A stretch of DNA of 42,429 nt, from the NCBI GenBank assembly GCA_949127675.1, contig CASBPY010000248.1, forward strand, positions 1 to 42,429. The letters run 5' to 3'. The translations under genes and the position numbers were made by a program. A model generated the notes under the pieces. The model was not told the DNA's origin. It saw nothing but the letters and a program-made list of their open reading frames with translations, and did no database searches. Origin of the DNA: Synechococcales cyanobacterium PMM_0072. Lineage in GTDB: Bacteria > Cyanobacteriota > Cyanobacteriia > Cyanobacteriales > Chamaesiphonaceae. Positions 8,501 through 15,952 of this stretch are shown piece after piece (the stretch's first letter is position 1; every line of letters begins with the position of its first letter).

Positions 8501-9462
8501 AGATCTTACCACTATCAATTTTAGGTCGTCCCCGCGTCGATGTCACCCTGCGAATTTCTGGCTTTTTTCGCGATGCTTTCCCGAATCTGATCGATTTATT
8601 CGATAGTGCAGTTAAAGCCGTCGCCGCCTTAGATGAAACCCCAGATCAAAATCCCCTCGCCGCCCAAGTGCAACAAGAGCGAGTTAAATGGCTAGAGCAA
8701 GGAGTTGGAATAGATGAAGCCGAAACTCGATCGCAATACCGGATTTTTGGCTCGAAACCTGGGGCTTATGGTGCTGGATTGCAAGGTTTAATTGAGTCGC
8801 AAAACTGGGAAACTGAGGCAGATTTAGCCCAAGCTTATATTAATTGGAGTGCTTATGCTTATACCAGTAAAGCTGAAGGAATATCCGCACCCGAAGCATT
8901 TAACCAACGCTTAGGCAATATGCAGATCGTCCTCCAAAATCAAGATAATCGCGAACATGATTTACTCGATTCCGATGATTATTATCAATTTCAAGGTGGT
9001 TTAACCGCAGCAATTAAAGCAGTTTCAGGCAATACCCCCGAAGCCTATTTCGGCGACAATTCTCGCACCGAACAGCCCAAAGTTCGTAAACTGACAGAAG
9101 AGATAAATAGAGTGTATCGATCGCGTGTCGTCAACCCTAAATGGATCGCCGGAGCCATGCGACACGGCTACAAGGGAGCCTCAGAAATGGCAGCGACATT
9201 AGATTTCTTATTCGCCTACGATGCCACCGCTAATTGCGTTCAGGACTTCATGTATCAAGGTGTAGCGGATGCTTATTTATTCGACGAAAATGTCCGAGAA
9301 TTTATCGAACAAAATAATCCTTGGGTACAGCGAGATATGGCGGAAAGATTATTAGAAGCTAATCAGCGGGGTTTATGGAAAGAGGTGGCACCAGAGACAG
9401 TCGAACGGTTGAGGTTGATGGTGAATGAGGCGGAAGGGGTAATTGAATCTCAGGGGAATTAA
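5554..9462 (+). CDS. cobN: Cobaltochelatase large subunit CobN (magnesium chelatase H family)
   Basis: 1302-residue protein that inserts Co2+ into hydrogenobyrinic acid a,c-diamide or a related corrin in aerobic-type cobalamin synthesis, working with ATPase subunits that are not in this window. Conserved blocks seen: FVGIQPTRGYD (about residue 515-530), HVGKHGNLEWLPGKS, HLYPFIVNDPGEG, HLTPPMTRAELYG, EYYEAQTLDP, PTGRNFYSVD, and SIWGTSTMRTGGDD. CobN was preferred over ChlH because the N-terminus (HRLATIPGGWNP...DTDIQTLA) is that of cyanobacterial CobN as I recall it. Three stretches look inserted relative to the family: about residues 489-501, 681-696 and 783-798. Each is encoded by a known type of cyanobacterial repeat but the frame stays open, so the enzyme is probably functional. 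Confidence 0.92.
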   Translation: MHRLATIPGGWNPTAEGVIFVEQQPAPIAFITAADTDIQTLAVAATKLPAEFPQVRVVNLLQLQQQLTIDTYAEDVLTAAKVIIVRLIGGQSYWSYGLEVVQETARQTGAVLIVLPGDERPDPTLISHSTASLADVDRVWQYLIEGGVDNYRQLLNFIASRWLDFECGYRSPQVVPRVGIYDEVRWLPEGLPSEGGAAIIFYRAHYLSGNLAAIEALCQALIDRKLTPVPIYVSSLKDPVVQRILTSYCQQGVDVLLNTTSFSLASLDTDTPQVGFWATLNLPVFQVILSGAGKEFWESGWQGLTPRDMAMNVALPEVDGRIITRAISFKAVQTQNSALQTDVLVYEPVIDRVEFVAELALNWSKLRETNVCDRKVALILANYPTRDGRLANGVGLDTPQSCVEILHALKAAGYQVGDIPADSGELIKLLTAGITNDPEGEGWRNVYQSLSEEEYQAHFETLPIKVKEGIIDRWGDCCNQEGYSHSTTLDGGYPRVAPLQMANGLAIAGIQFGNVFVGIQPTRGYDKDPDLNYHAPDLVPPHQYVAFYHWVRANFGANAIVHVGKHGNLEWLPGKSVALSENCYPEAVFGAMPHLYPFIVNDPGEGSQAKRRTQAVILDHLTPPMTRAELYGSLHQLEGLIDEYYEAQTLDPLRMPVIRDRLINLIHQENLHKDLGINDKFPSEEGWRDSDGVGADAILTQFLNTADGYLCELKEAQIRDGLHIFGQCPQDTQLRDLVVAIARNPNTNRLGLTRAIALDWELDFDPLTADLALTLSKEPDFFNRRGAESAEMEKESEKLQYIDRLFQDKLKTCRIIGDVVEILEESAAELVTAIIDNQELPNIGENTRSELTWISTKLLPALQQTNLEMVNLLRGLNGEYIPSGASGAPTRGKPEVLPTGRNFYSVDIRAVPTETAWCLGRKAAEVLVDRYTQDNGEYPKTLGLSIWGTSTMRTGGDDIAQALALIGVQPVWDGVSRRVVDFEILPLSILGRPRVDVTLRISGFFRDAFPNLIDLFDSAVKAVAALDETPDQNPLAAQVQQERVKWLEQGVGIDEAETRSQYRIFGSKPGAYGAGLQGLIESQNWETEADLAQAYINWSAYAYTSKAEGISAPEAFNQRLGNMQIVLQNQDNREHDLLDSDDYYQFQGGLTAAIKAVSGNTPEAYFGDNSRTEQPKVRKLTEEINRVYRSRVVNPKWIAGAMRHGYKGASEMAATLDFLFAYDATANCVQDFMYQGVADAYLFDENVREFIEQNNPWVQRDMAERLLEANQRGLWKEVAPETVERLRLMVNEAEGVIESQGN
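7021..7053 (+). repeat. cobN: Palindromic repeat inside cobN (insertion 1)
   Basis: GGGGT at 7026-7030 pairs with ACCCC at 7044-7048, with inner CCAC/GTGG around a GA loop: a compact hairpin resembling intergenic cyanobacterial repeats of the GGGGTACCC...GGCACCCCTAC type. It encodes the segment DGGYPRVAPLQ, which has no counterpart in the CobN sequence I remember. Confidence 0.55.
7596..7640 (+). repeat. cobN: Palindromic repeat inside cobN (insertion 2)
   Basis: CCCCTCC-GA-GGAGGGG at 7596-7611 is a perfect hairpin followed by a GACGGGGTGGGT tail, the wording of a common cyanobacterial intergenic repeat. It encodes SEEGWRDSDGVGAD in the open cobN frame. Confidence 0.65.
7900..7926 (+). repeat. 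cobN: 'NRRGAESAE' type repeat inside cobN (insertion 3)
   Basis: The repeated GCAGAG(A)G/GCGCAGAG wording at 7900-7926 is the familiar dispersed 'ACCGCAGAGGCGCAGAG' cyanobacterial repeat, which reads NRRGAESAE in this frame. It is followed by a charged stretch (MEKESEK). It sits in a variable linker of CobN just before the CRIIGDVVEILEE segment. Confidence 0.75.
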
Positions 9463-9523
9463 TAGAAGATAGAGTTCTTGAAAGTATTTTTATACAGTAT
9501 GAGTATCGAGTAGCTATTTGACA

Positions 9524-9674
9524 ATGAGAGTAAAAAATATTGCAGATGTTAAAAATCTTCTAATTAAGAGAGGATTAGCGCATGAAGATGAAATATTTGG
9601 CTGTACATCATGGAATTAGACCTGACGTACCAGAATATTACAAGAAACGGATTAAGAAATATAGGGCACACTAG
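9524..9674 (+). pseudogene. Possible frameshifted N-terminal remnant of a SUKH (SMI1/KNR4) family gene
   Basis: A 31-codon frame from ATG 9524 reads IADVKNLLIKRGLAHEDEIF then GCTSWN and stops at 9619. The EDEIFGCT block after a short helix resembles the start of SUKH-domain proteins. In the +1 frame the DNA continues as PDVPEYYKKRIKKYRAH up to a stop at 9674, which resembles the LPEYYKEFLKYMGH-like next block of the same family. A gene start followed by a frameshift and loss of the rest would explain this. SUKH proteins often act as immunity proteins. Short matches only, so this is tentative. Confidence 0.3.
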
Positions 9675-9856
9675 AAAATATAAGTGATTTACAATAATTT
9701 GTTCAAATCCATCTCAAAAAATTGATGATATCCTGGCGAATCGATCGTATCTGCACTCGAAAGGTTTTAATCTGTGGATAATAGAATGGGGGATTCGATT
9801 ACCTACGGTAGGCTGCACCAATGATCGGGTTGAAAGTCTATCTCGATCGATCGCAA
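9675..9856. other. Non-coding decayed stretch between cobN remnant region and toxin pseudogene
   Basis: No convincing gene. It contains a repeat word, ACCTACGGTAGGCTGCACC at about 9797-9815, related to the one inside the repeat near gor, and CGATCGATCG words at 9843-9853. AT-rich with many stops in all frames. Confidence 0.5.
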
Positions 9857-10125
9857 TTAATAGACCTCATCATGACTACCCAGATTAATCAATAGGACTA
9901 TATCCTCGCTGATAAACTTAAAAATTAGCCGATACTCATAAGTGATACTCATTGACCAACTCCCTCAAGATTCCCACTTAAAGCATGAGTTCTTAAAGAT
10001 GGATTAAAAGGATCTTGGATAAATAGCTCCACCTTCTGTTTGAACTTCTCCCCTAGATCTGGATGCTTCTTTCTCCATTTCTTCAAAATTCTTAAAAATG
10101 GTTCATCCCAAATAATTTCAATCAT
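9857..10125 (-). pseudogene. RelE/YafQ-type toxin gene broken by a one-base frameshift
   Basis: The reverse strand from ATG 10123-10125 reads MIEIIWDEPFLRILKKWRKK, then HPDLGEKF and LRTHALSGNLEGVGQ, and stops. In a neighbouring frame the rest of the family motif follows without a gap: WSMSITYEYRLIFKF then VLLINLGSHDEVY and a stop at 9857-9859. Joining the two needs one missing base at about 9959-9960, giving LSGNLEG-x-WSMS, the wording of intact toxins of this family (LSGxLxGxWSxxI, IGTHDEVY end). The gene overlaps the antitoxin end by 8 bases, as in intact pairs. The truncated product would lack the catalytic C-terminus. A sequencing error is the alternative. Confidence 0.75.
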
Positions 10126-10339
10126 CGTCTTCTGTCATAGTCATCAACATCGAAACATCACCAGAGTAAATATTACCTTGGCGATAGTTTTCTTCCGCTT
10201 CTTTAACTCGATTGACAGTTTTACTTCGTCTAGTTTCAATTAACCGCTTATTCAGAACATCTGCTAAATAGAACTGATCTTCAACGGCTAATTCAGAGAT
10301 GCTTTGGAGTACTTGATTTAGGTTAGTGACAGATTGCAT
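10118..10339 (-). CDS. Antitoxin of the broken RelE/YafQ-like pair
   Basis: 73 residues from ATG 10337-10339 (GAGAG ribosome site just upstream); a longer in-frame start at 10375 has none. Sequence starts MQSVTNLNQVLQSISELAVEDQ and ends with an acidic tail (MTMTEDDD), with helices and charged residues in between. It sits directly upstream of, and overlaps, the toxin pseudogene, which is why it is called an antitoxin. I do not recognise a standard DNA-binding domain. It may now be an orphan kept for regulation, for protection against related toxins, or simply not yet lost. Confidence 0.65.
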   Translation of the reverse strand: MQSVTNLNQVLQSISELAVEDQFYLADVLNKRLIETRRSKTVNRVKEAEENYRQGNIYSGDVSMLMTMTEDDD

Positions 10340-10446
10340 AATTTCTCTCAAATAGAGACAATTACATTTTAGCAAGAATTATTTAGAGTCGGTATTGCCT
10401 CGCATGTTTACCTGTGATCGCGCAAGATCCCCAAATATGCCGCGAT

Positions 10447-11382
10447 TTATTCGTCAATCTGCGGAGTTTTCACCACAACGACACGCTTGCGCCGCCGTCG
10501 AAGATAATAGGCACCACCACAGCAGATCGCGATAAACGGGGCAAACGGAATTAACCATAATAATCCCAATGCCAGGTTTGTCGCCAGACTACTAGCGGCA
10601 TGAGTAGAGCTTTTCCAGGTTTCCTGCACCTGTACCCCAAACCCGTCAGTAATTGGCAGATTGGATTGAGATTCCGCAATTCTCAGATTAATCGTCGAAT
10701 AAGCTACTTGCTGGCGCAGATTCTTGACTGCTGCATCCAACCGTTCGATTTGGTCACGAATCGCTGCCAGTTCTTTCGATACAGCCAAGATATCTTTAAC
10801 AGAACCCGATCGATCCATAATCTTGCGGGTCAAATCTTCTTGTTGTCGTAGATTTTTCAGCCGTGCATCGGTATCGACAAGCTGCTGACTCACATCCTCT
10901 GATTTAATTCCTTGATTCTCGACTCGACCCAACTTGGTGATTTCGGCTAGTGTGCTCTCTAGGGCAATACTGGGAACTTTGAGCATCACTGTCGCCTGAT
11001 GGTTCCGACCATTTTCGGGTAAACGGTCATCCTGAAAATTATAAATATCGCCCTGCTTACTCTGCACAATCTGTCGCAGTTGCACCATCGCCTTGTCGAT
11101 CGATTCCAATCGGAGTGACAGTTCGGCGGTTTTAACTAGCTGCGGTTTTTGGGATGTGGGGATCGCCTGTGAAGTTTCTACAGCTTGATTTTTGAGCAGA
11201 TTTGATTTATCACCAGCAGACTGATCCAGTTGATTCGCCGGCGATGTTGGGGCTGAAGCGACTCCAGCCGTTGTCTCAGTTAGCTGGGATCTACTACCGC
11301 AACTATTTAAAGCAAGGCTACCACTGAGCAAAATACTGGAGATCGCGATCGATCTCCAACTCAGCCTCTGTAAATTATTCAT
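10447..11382 (-). CDS. DUF4349 domain lipoprotein with C-terminal membrane anchor
   Basis: 311 residues from ATG 11382 (GGAG ten bases upstream). Signal region SIAISSILLSGSLALNSCGS with a lipobox-like cysteine (LNSC), then a Ser/Thr/Ala-rich linker, then the DUF4349 region beginning KTAELSLRLESIDKA. A long coiled coil follows (LVDTDARLKNLRQQEDLTR to RDQIERLDAAVKNLRQQ). A membrane helix near the C-terminus (LALGLLWLIPFAPFIAICC) is followed by a basic cytoplasmic tail RRRRKR. The family is found in envelopes of many bacteria with no assigned function. It is monocistronic here, on the strand opposite to the Uma2 gene. Confidence 0.85.
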   Translation of the reverse strand: MNNLQRLSWRSIAISSILLSGSLALNSCGSRSQLTETTAGVASAPTSPANQLDQSAGDKSNLLKNQAVETSQAIPTSQKPQLVKTAELSLRLESIDKAMVQLRQIVQSKQGDIYNFQDDRLPENGRNHQATVMLKVPSIALESTLAEITKLGRVENQGIKSEDVSQQLVDTDARLKNLRQQEDLTRKIMDRSGSVKDILAVSKELAAIRDQIERLDAAVKNLRQQVAYSTINLRIAESQSNLPITDGFGVQVQETWKSSTHAASSLATNLALGLLWLIPFAPFIAICCGGAYYLRRRRKRVVVVKTPQIDE

Positions 11383-11584
11383 CCTCTTCACACTCCACAA
11401 TTTTTCGATCGAAGCAATTCTACAGACTACAAGTATAAATTAAATCATTACGAACATTTAGGTTCAAATCGATCGCACTTATTCATGTCCTTTTTATCGA
11501 TTTAGATGGTTAGATATCAGCATCAATCTACAATTAAGATAAGTCCAGATCATCTTTGCGTATTTAAGGAAGGAGAATTTACAG

Positions 11585-12241
11585 ATGGTAATTGCTGCAC
11601 CAGAACTAAAATCTGAAATACAGCCGATCGGAGAGCAGAGAGTCGTAATTAGGGGCTTATCTTGGGATGCCTATCTCCAAATTCTTGATGCCTTGCCTCA
11701 ATCTCGTGGTTCTCGGTTGACTTATGATGATGGAATGTTGGAGATTACTGTGCCTTTAGAATTACATGAATTTTCAGGTCGCTTGATTGAATGCTTTGTT
11801 CGGGTAATGGTTGAGCTAATGGGCCTAAAAATCAAAACGATGGGTTCGACAACGATGAACTATCCCAATCTCAAAAAAGGCGCAGAACCAGACAATGCTT
11901 ACTATATCCAAAATCAACCTTTAGTCAAAGGGCGGAATGTAGATTTTAGTCAAGATCCGCCACCAGATCTAGTAGTTGAAGTAGATATTACTCATACAGA
12001 TATTGCCAAGAATCAATTTTATGCCACTCTGGGAATACCAGAATTTTGGCGATTTGATGGTAAGTTATGGCGAATTTATCAGCTTCAGGATCATGTTTAT
12101 ATTGAAGTTGAAGCTAGTCCCACATTTCCTCAAGTCCCAAAACAACTTTTGTATACGTTCTTGGATCAGGCAAAAGAAGATGAAATTGAGGCAGTTCGAT
12201 CTCTACGATCTTGGTGGCTGCAATTAGGGGAGAAAGATTAG
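11585..12241 (+). CDS. Uma2 family (DUF820) putative endonuclease
   Basis: 218-residue PD-(D/E)XK fold protein of the family greatly expanded in cyanobacteria. Seen: GLSWDAYLQIL opening, HEFSGRLIE (His61 region), the catalytic-type acid in EPDNAYYIQN (about residues 101-110), and PPDLVVEVDITHTD (128-139) carrying the ExD/K-like core. Then comes GIPEFWRFDGKLWRIYQL. A strong ribosome site (AAGGAGAATTTACAG) precedes ATG 11585. Residues look intact and length is usual. Role in the cell is unknown; such genes behave like mobile accessory cargo. Convergent with the FKBP gene through a stem-loop region. Confidence 0.88.
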   Translation: MVIAAPELKSEIQPIGEQRVVIRGLSWDAYLQILDALPQSRGSRLTYDDGMLEITVPLELHEFSGRLIECFVRVMVELMGLKIKTMGSTTMNYPNLKKGAEPDNAYYIQNQPLVKGRNVDFSQDPPPDLVVEVDITHTDIAKNQFYATLGIPEFWRFDGKLWRIYQLQDHVYIEVEASPTFPQVPKQLLYTFLDQAKEDEIEAVRSLRSWWLQLGEKD

Positions 12242-12302
12242 GCAATGTTATTAGCTGATGAGGCTTATCCGATCTTCACAAATAAGCCGTAATCTAATTG
12301 CC
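12241..12302. terminator. Nested stem-loops between convergent Uma2 and FKBP genes
   Basis: Outer GGCAAT (12241-12246) pairs with ATTGCC (12297-12302); inner GGCTTAT (12262-12268) pairs with ATAAGCC (12282-12288). The position between two converging genes fits a bidirectional terminator, though no U-tract is evident. Confidence 0.45.
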
Positions 12303-12316
12303 AAATAGTTACTAAT

Positions 12317-12823
12317 TTACTCGCCTAACTTGAGTAATTCAACATCAAAAATCAGCGTTGCATTCGGTGGAATCACTCCACCAGCACCCGCCGCGCCGTA
12401 ACCTAATTTTGGTGGAATCGTTAGCTTCCGACGTTCACCGACTTTCATCGTACTGAGAGCTTCGTCCCAACCTGGGATTACTTGTCCCGCACCTACTTTG
12501 AAGCTAAAAGGTTGACCGCGATCGCGAGAACTGTCAAATTTCTTACCATTGGTGAGGGTACCAGTATAGTGAACGAATACCGCTTGCCCTGGTTTTGGTT
12601 TAGCTCCTGTACCCGCTTTGAGGATGGTATATTTCAAGCCAGAGGGAGTGGTAATTGTTTTTGGAGCTTTTTTGGTAGCAGCAGCGATTATATGCTGGAG
12701 CGGTTGCTGCTGTGTAATATTAACACTGGCGATCGCTTCTGGATTGCCAATCGTGAACTGCAACAATGAACTCAAAACAGCCGAGCAAAGCATCCAATTA
12801 GAACAAACTAAAAAATTCATCAT
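12317..12823 (-). CDS. FKBP-type peptidyl-prolyl cis-trans isomerase, exported
   Basis: 168 residues from ATG 12823 (AAGGTG ribosome site); a start at 12859 would extend the leader. An N-terminal hydrophobic segment (SAVLSSLLQFTIG) suggests export to the lumen or periplasm. FKBP core from about residue 65: VFVHYTGTLTNGKKFDSSRD, FSFKVGAGQVIPGWDEAL, GERRKLTIPPKLGYG, IPPNATLIFDVELL. Key aromatic and binding residues of active FKBPs (Y in HYTG, F/D in KFDSS, W in PGWDEAL, Y in LGYG) are present, so isomerase activity is expected. Convergent with the Uma2 gene; no operon partner. Confidence 0.92.
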   Translation of the reverse strand: MMNFLVCSNWMLCSAVLSSLLQFTIGNPEAIASVNITQQQPLQHIIAAATKKAPKTITTPSGLKYTILKAGTGAKPKPGQAVFVHYTGTLTNGKKFDSSRDRGQPFSFKVGAGQVIPGWDEALSTMKVGERRKLTIPPKLGYGAAGAGGVIPPNATLIFDVELLKLGE

Positions 12824-12933
12824 TAATGCACCTTGATTTCCAATTACCCAACATATCACACATTAATCTCGGTTAACTAATTGATATCTGCCAATAGCTA
12901 GGTAGTCCAACTATTATAACTTATCAAAAGTAT

Positions 12934-13632
12934 CTATCTTAAATACTTTGCCCATCGATCGATCACCTCTGGCGAACCATACCAAATTCCTGAAGTTCGC
13001 GGCGAATGTTTAACTCCTTCAATGGTGATATTCGTTGCACCAACTAAATGCGCCGCAGCAATTGCCGTAATCCCATCACCCCAAATATTTCCCTCTCCAC
13101 AAGTCTGTTGATAGCTACTATAAGCCAACCACTGACCAAGTTTTTTCTCGCCATAGATCGCTTTTCCGGCAACGCAAATATATTGGACATCTGGATACAT
13201 TGCCCCAGGATAATTATCATTGACAAAATCAAGATTTTTCTTGGTCCATCGTTCACCACTAATATGGGGAGTGCCGAGGGTAATTAGACTGGCGATCTTA
13301 GCTTTAGCATTCCACAACTTGACTGTTTGATCAACATCACCATGAATTGTATACGGAATTTCACCTAGATAAATTCTACTAATCCACCCACCTGCCGAAT
13401 GTCCAATTAGGTTGATTTGGTTAGCATTATTATCTGTTAACGCTGTGTTGACAGTTCGATCGAGTTGACGCAGAATCGGAATCATCGATCGACCACCCAA
13501 GGTTGGCAGCCAGTCACGTTTTCGCAATGGTACAGTGGTTGTCGGCGTACCTAGATCGGTTAAAGCTTGTTGAAGTGGTAGATAGACATCCGCACTTTCG
13601 AGATAGCCAGGTAAAATAATAGTGGGTAACAT
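12934..13632 (-). CDS. Alpha/beta hydrolase, lipase/PGAP1-like
   Basis: 232 residues with nucleophile S79 in GHSAGG, the oxyanion region near ILPGYLES, and plausible acid and base partners in WGDGIT and GVKHSP near the C-terminus. The same fold is seen in lipases, thioesterases and PGAP1-like enzymes of cyanobacteria and plastids; substrate not predictable. No signal peptide or membrane helix. It sits alone upstream of (same strand) the FKBP gene with a 110-base gap, and downstream of ndhH by 83 bases. Probably an independent unit. Confidence 0.8.
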   Translation of the reverse strand: MLPTIILPGYLESADVYLPLQQALTDLGTPTTTVPLRKRDWLPTLGGRSMIPILRQLDRTVNTALTDNNANQINLIGHSAGGWISRIYLGEIPYTIHGDVDQTVKLWNAKAKIASLITLGTPHISGERWTKKNLDFVNDNYPGAMYPDVQYICVAGKAIYGEKKLGQWLAYSSYQQTCGEGNIWGDGITAIAAAHLVGATNITIEGVKHSPRTSGIWYGSPEVIDRWAKYLR

Positions 13633-13715
13633 TATTTAAAATAATAATCGATCGAGCAACCCAAATTAGCTTCGGATTAGTCGATCGATAAAAATAGCAT
13701 AACTGGTTTGAATTA

Positions 13716-14900
13716 TTATCGATCGACAGAACCCATAATAATATCGATACTACCCAAAATAGTCACCAGATCGGCAACTTTCACCCCCCGTAATAGGTGA
13801 GGTAAAATTTGGAGATTATTAAAATCAGCAGCGCGAATTTTCCATCGCCACGGGAAGATATTGTCTTCGCCAATAATGAAGATCCCTAGTTCACCTTTGC
13901 CGCTTTCAATTCTGACATAATGCTCACCCTTGGGAATCTTAAATGTCGGTGCAACTTTCTTGCTGATGTACTGATAGTCCATGGCATCCCACTCGGATTT
14001 TGGCCCTGCGGCAATCCGTTTGGCTTCGAGGTTTTCGTAGGCACCCCCAGGTAACGCCGCAATCGCTTGACGCAAGATCTTCACCGATTCCCGCATCTCG
14101 CGAATTCGGACGAAATACCGTGCTAAACAGTCACCAGCGGTTTCATATTGGATGTCCCAATCGAAATCGTCATAACACTCATATTTATCGACCTTTCGGA
14201 GATCCCACTTCACCCCAGAAGCCCGCAACATCGGGCCAGACAAGCCCCAATTAATCGCTTCATCCCGACCAATTGTCCCAACACCTTCAACGCGGCGGCG
14301 GAAGATGGGGTTATTGGTGATTAATTGCTCGTACTCATCTACTTTTGGCTCAAAGTAATCGCAGAAATCCAAGCATTTGTCGATCCAACCATAGGGTAAA
14401 TCGACGGCAACTCCACCAATGCGGAAGTAGTTATTATTCACCATCCGATAGCCAGTTGCAGCTTCCCACAGATCGTAGATCATCTCCCGTTCGCGGAAGA
14501 TATAGAAGAACGGAGTCTGTGCGCCGACATCAGCCATGAATGGGCCAAGCCAGAGCAGGTGATTGGCAATCCGGTTGAGTTCGAGCATGATTACCCGAAT
14601 GTGACTGGCGCGTTTTGGAACGGTAATATTCGCCAATTTCTCAACCGCATTAACGGTGATCGCTTCGTTGAACATCCCCGCTGCGTAGTCCCAACGGCTA
14701 ACGTAGGGCACGAACATCAGATTGGTGCGGTTTTCGGCGATTTTCTCCATGCCGCGATGGAGATAACCAATTACAGGCTCACAATCGACGACATCTTCAC
14801 CGTCGAGAGTGACAATCAGCCGCAATACTCCGTGCATGGATGGGTGGTGCGGCCCCATGTTCAGCACCATCGGTTCGGTTCTAGTTTCGAGTTGTGCCAT
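13716..14900 (-). CDS. ndhH: NAD(P)H-quinone oxidoreductase subunit H (NDH-1)
   Basis: 394-residue 49-kDa-type subunit of the thylakoid/plasma membrane NDH-1 complex, used for respiration, cyclic electron flow and CO2 uptake. Diagnostic blocks: [71 protein letters not shown], and the C-terminal [13 protein letters not shown]. Length and ends match cyanobacterial and chloroplast NdhH. In cyanobacteria ndhH is usually alone rather than within the ndhAIGE cluster, and it is alone here. It shows that the host is a phototroph with standard NDH-1. Confidence 0.98.
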   Translation of the reverse strand: MAQLETRTEPMVLNMGPHHPSMHGVLRLIVTLDGEDVVDCEPVIGYLHRGMEKIAENRTNLMFVPYVSRWDYAAGMFNEAITVNAVEKLANITVPKRASHIRVIMLELNRIANHLLWLGPFMADVGAQTPFFYIFREREMIYDLWEAATGYRMVNNNYFRIGGVAVDLPYGWIDKCLDFCDYFEPKVDEYEQLITNNPIFRRRVEGVGTIGRDEAINWGLSGPMLRASGVKWDLRKVDKYECYDDFDWDIQYETAGDCLARYFVRIREMRESVKILRQAIAALPGGAYENLEAKRIAAGPKSEWDAMDYQYISKKVAPTFKIPKGEHYVRIESGKGELGIFIIGEDNIFPWRWKIRAADFNNLQILPHLLRGVKVADLVTILGSIDIIMGSVDR

Positions 14901-15059
14901 AGTCTCTATATTGCGATCGGGTGCTGAAATAAACTATTAGTAATTACTATATGCTTGCCATAGATGGCGGAGTATCAATATTTACCACGGATTCCCCTCA
15001 TATATTATAGGGGTTTGGTACCGATCGGCGTAAGCTCAAAACCTATTCTCATAGTTGGC

Positions 15060-15072
15060 GTGATAATATCAC
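15060..15072. promoter_or_regulatory. Palindrome upstream of the HAD phosphatase gene
   Basis: GTGATAATATCAC, a perfect 13-base palindrome, lies 28 bases before the likely start codon. It could be a regulator site or part of the promoter; there is no family consensus I can attach to it. Confidence 0.35.
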
Positions 15073-15100
15073 TAGTACGATCGTGGAATATCAGGGGGTT

Positions 15101-15850
15101 ATGGGGATGGGAGTATTGCAAGCACTAATTTTTGATGTCGATGGGACTTTAGCAGATACCGAGCGAGATGGCCATCGAGTGGCGTTTAATCAAGCGTTTG
15201 CTACTGCTGGACTGGACTGGGATTGGTCGATCGAACTATATGGCAAACTCCTCGCTGTTACTGGTGGGAAGGAGCGGATGCGCTTTTATCTGGACACTTA
15301 CCGTCCCGATGTGCGGATGAATGACGAGTTAATTGCTGACTTGCACAAGGCTAAAAATCAGTATTACGCCCAGCTATTAGAGCGCGGCGGCATTCCCCTT
15401 CGACCAGGTGTTAAACGCTTGCTAGAAGCTGCTAGAGCTGCCAATCTTCGCCTCGCCATTTCGACCACTACCACCCCTGCCAATGTATTCGCGCTCCTAA
15501 CTGGAAATATTGACGCTGACTGGTTTGAAGTAATTGCTGCTGGTGATATTGTCCCCAAGAAGAAACCCGCATCAGATATCTATGACTATGTATTGGCAGA
15601 AATGAAATTACCAGCAGCGGATTGTCTGGCGTTTGAAGATTCGGAAAATGGGTTAATCTCAGCAATGGATGCTGGAATTACCACCTTGGTGACGATCAAT
15701 GATTACACCCAAAATCATAATTTTGATCGCGCTCAATTAGTCCTATCTGATCTCGGCGAACCAAATCATCCTTGTCAAATCATTCAGGGTGATATGTCTG
15801 GTTCTACCTATGTCGATCTTGCCCTACTCTCTAAATTGATTGCAGTATAA
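15101..15850 (+). CDS. HAD-superfamily phosphatase, CbbY-like
   Basis: About 249 residues from ATG 15101 (a second ATG at 15107 has better spacing from AGGGGG; a GTG at 15083 is also in frame). HAD motif I FDVDGTLADTE (D12 nucleophile and D14 in this numbering), motif II in LAISTTTTP, Lys in KKKPASDIYDYVL, and motif IV AFEDSENGL. The cap domain of about 90 residues follows motif I. CbbY enzymes remove the misfire product xylulose-1,5-bisphosphate that inhibits Rubisco; the sequence resembles that subgroup (ERDGHRVAFNQAF), but other sugar phosphates are possible. Divergent from ndhH with a 200-base gap. Confidence 0.88.
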   Translation: MGMGVLQALIFDVDGTLADTERDGHRVAFNQAFATAGLDWDWSIELYGKLLAVTGGKERMRFYLDTYRPDVRMNDELIADLHKAKNQYYAQLLERGGIPLRPGVKRLLEAARAANLRLAISTTTTPANVFALLTGNIDADWFEVIAAGDIVPKKKPASDIYDYVLAEMKLPAADCLAFEDSENGLISAMDAGITTLVTINDYTQNHNFDRAQLVLSDLGEPNHPCQIIQGDMSGSTYVDLALLSKLIAV

Positions 15851-15907
15851 ATTCGCGATCTCGAACAGAACATTGCGGCTTTGAGGTCGATCCATTTTTA
15901 AAAACCA

Positions 15908-15945
15908 ATCAAACAGCTCCGAGGTCTAACTTGAAGCTGTTTGAT
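15908..15945. terminator. Bidirectional stem-loop between HAD and TPR genes
   Basis: ATCAAACAGCT (15908-15918) pairs perfectly with AGCTGTTTGAT (15935-15945) over a 16-base loop, between two convergent genes. The A/T ends flanking the GC core give short U-runs on either strand, fitting a two-way terminator. Confidence 0.65.
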
Positions 15946-15952
15946 ATCTGGC

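Noticed and set aside
9700-9725. GTTCAAATCC resembling a tRNA T-loop
   Set aside because: No anticodon arm, D arm or matching acceptor stem on either side.
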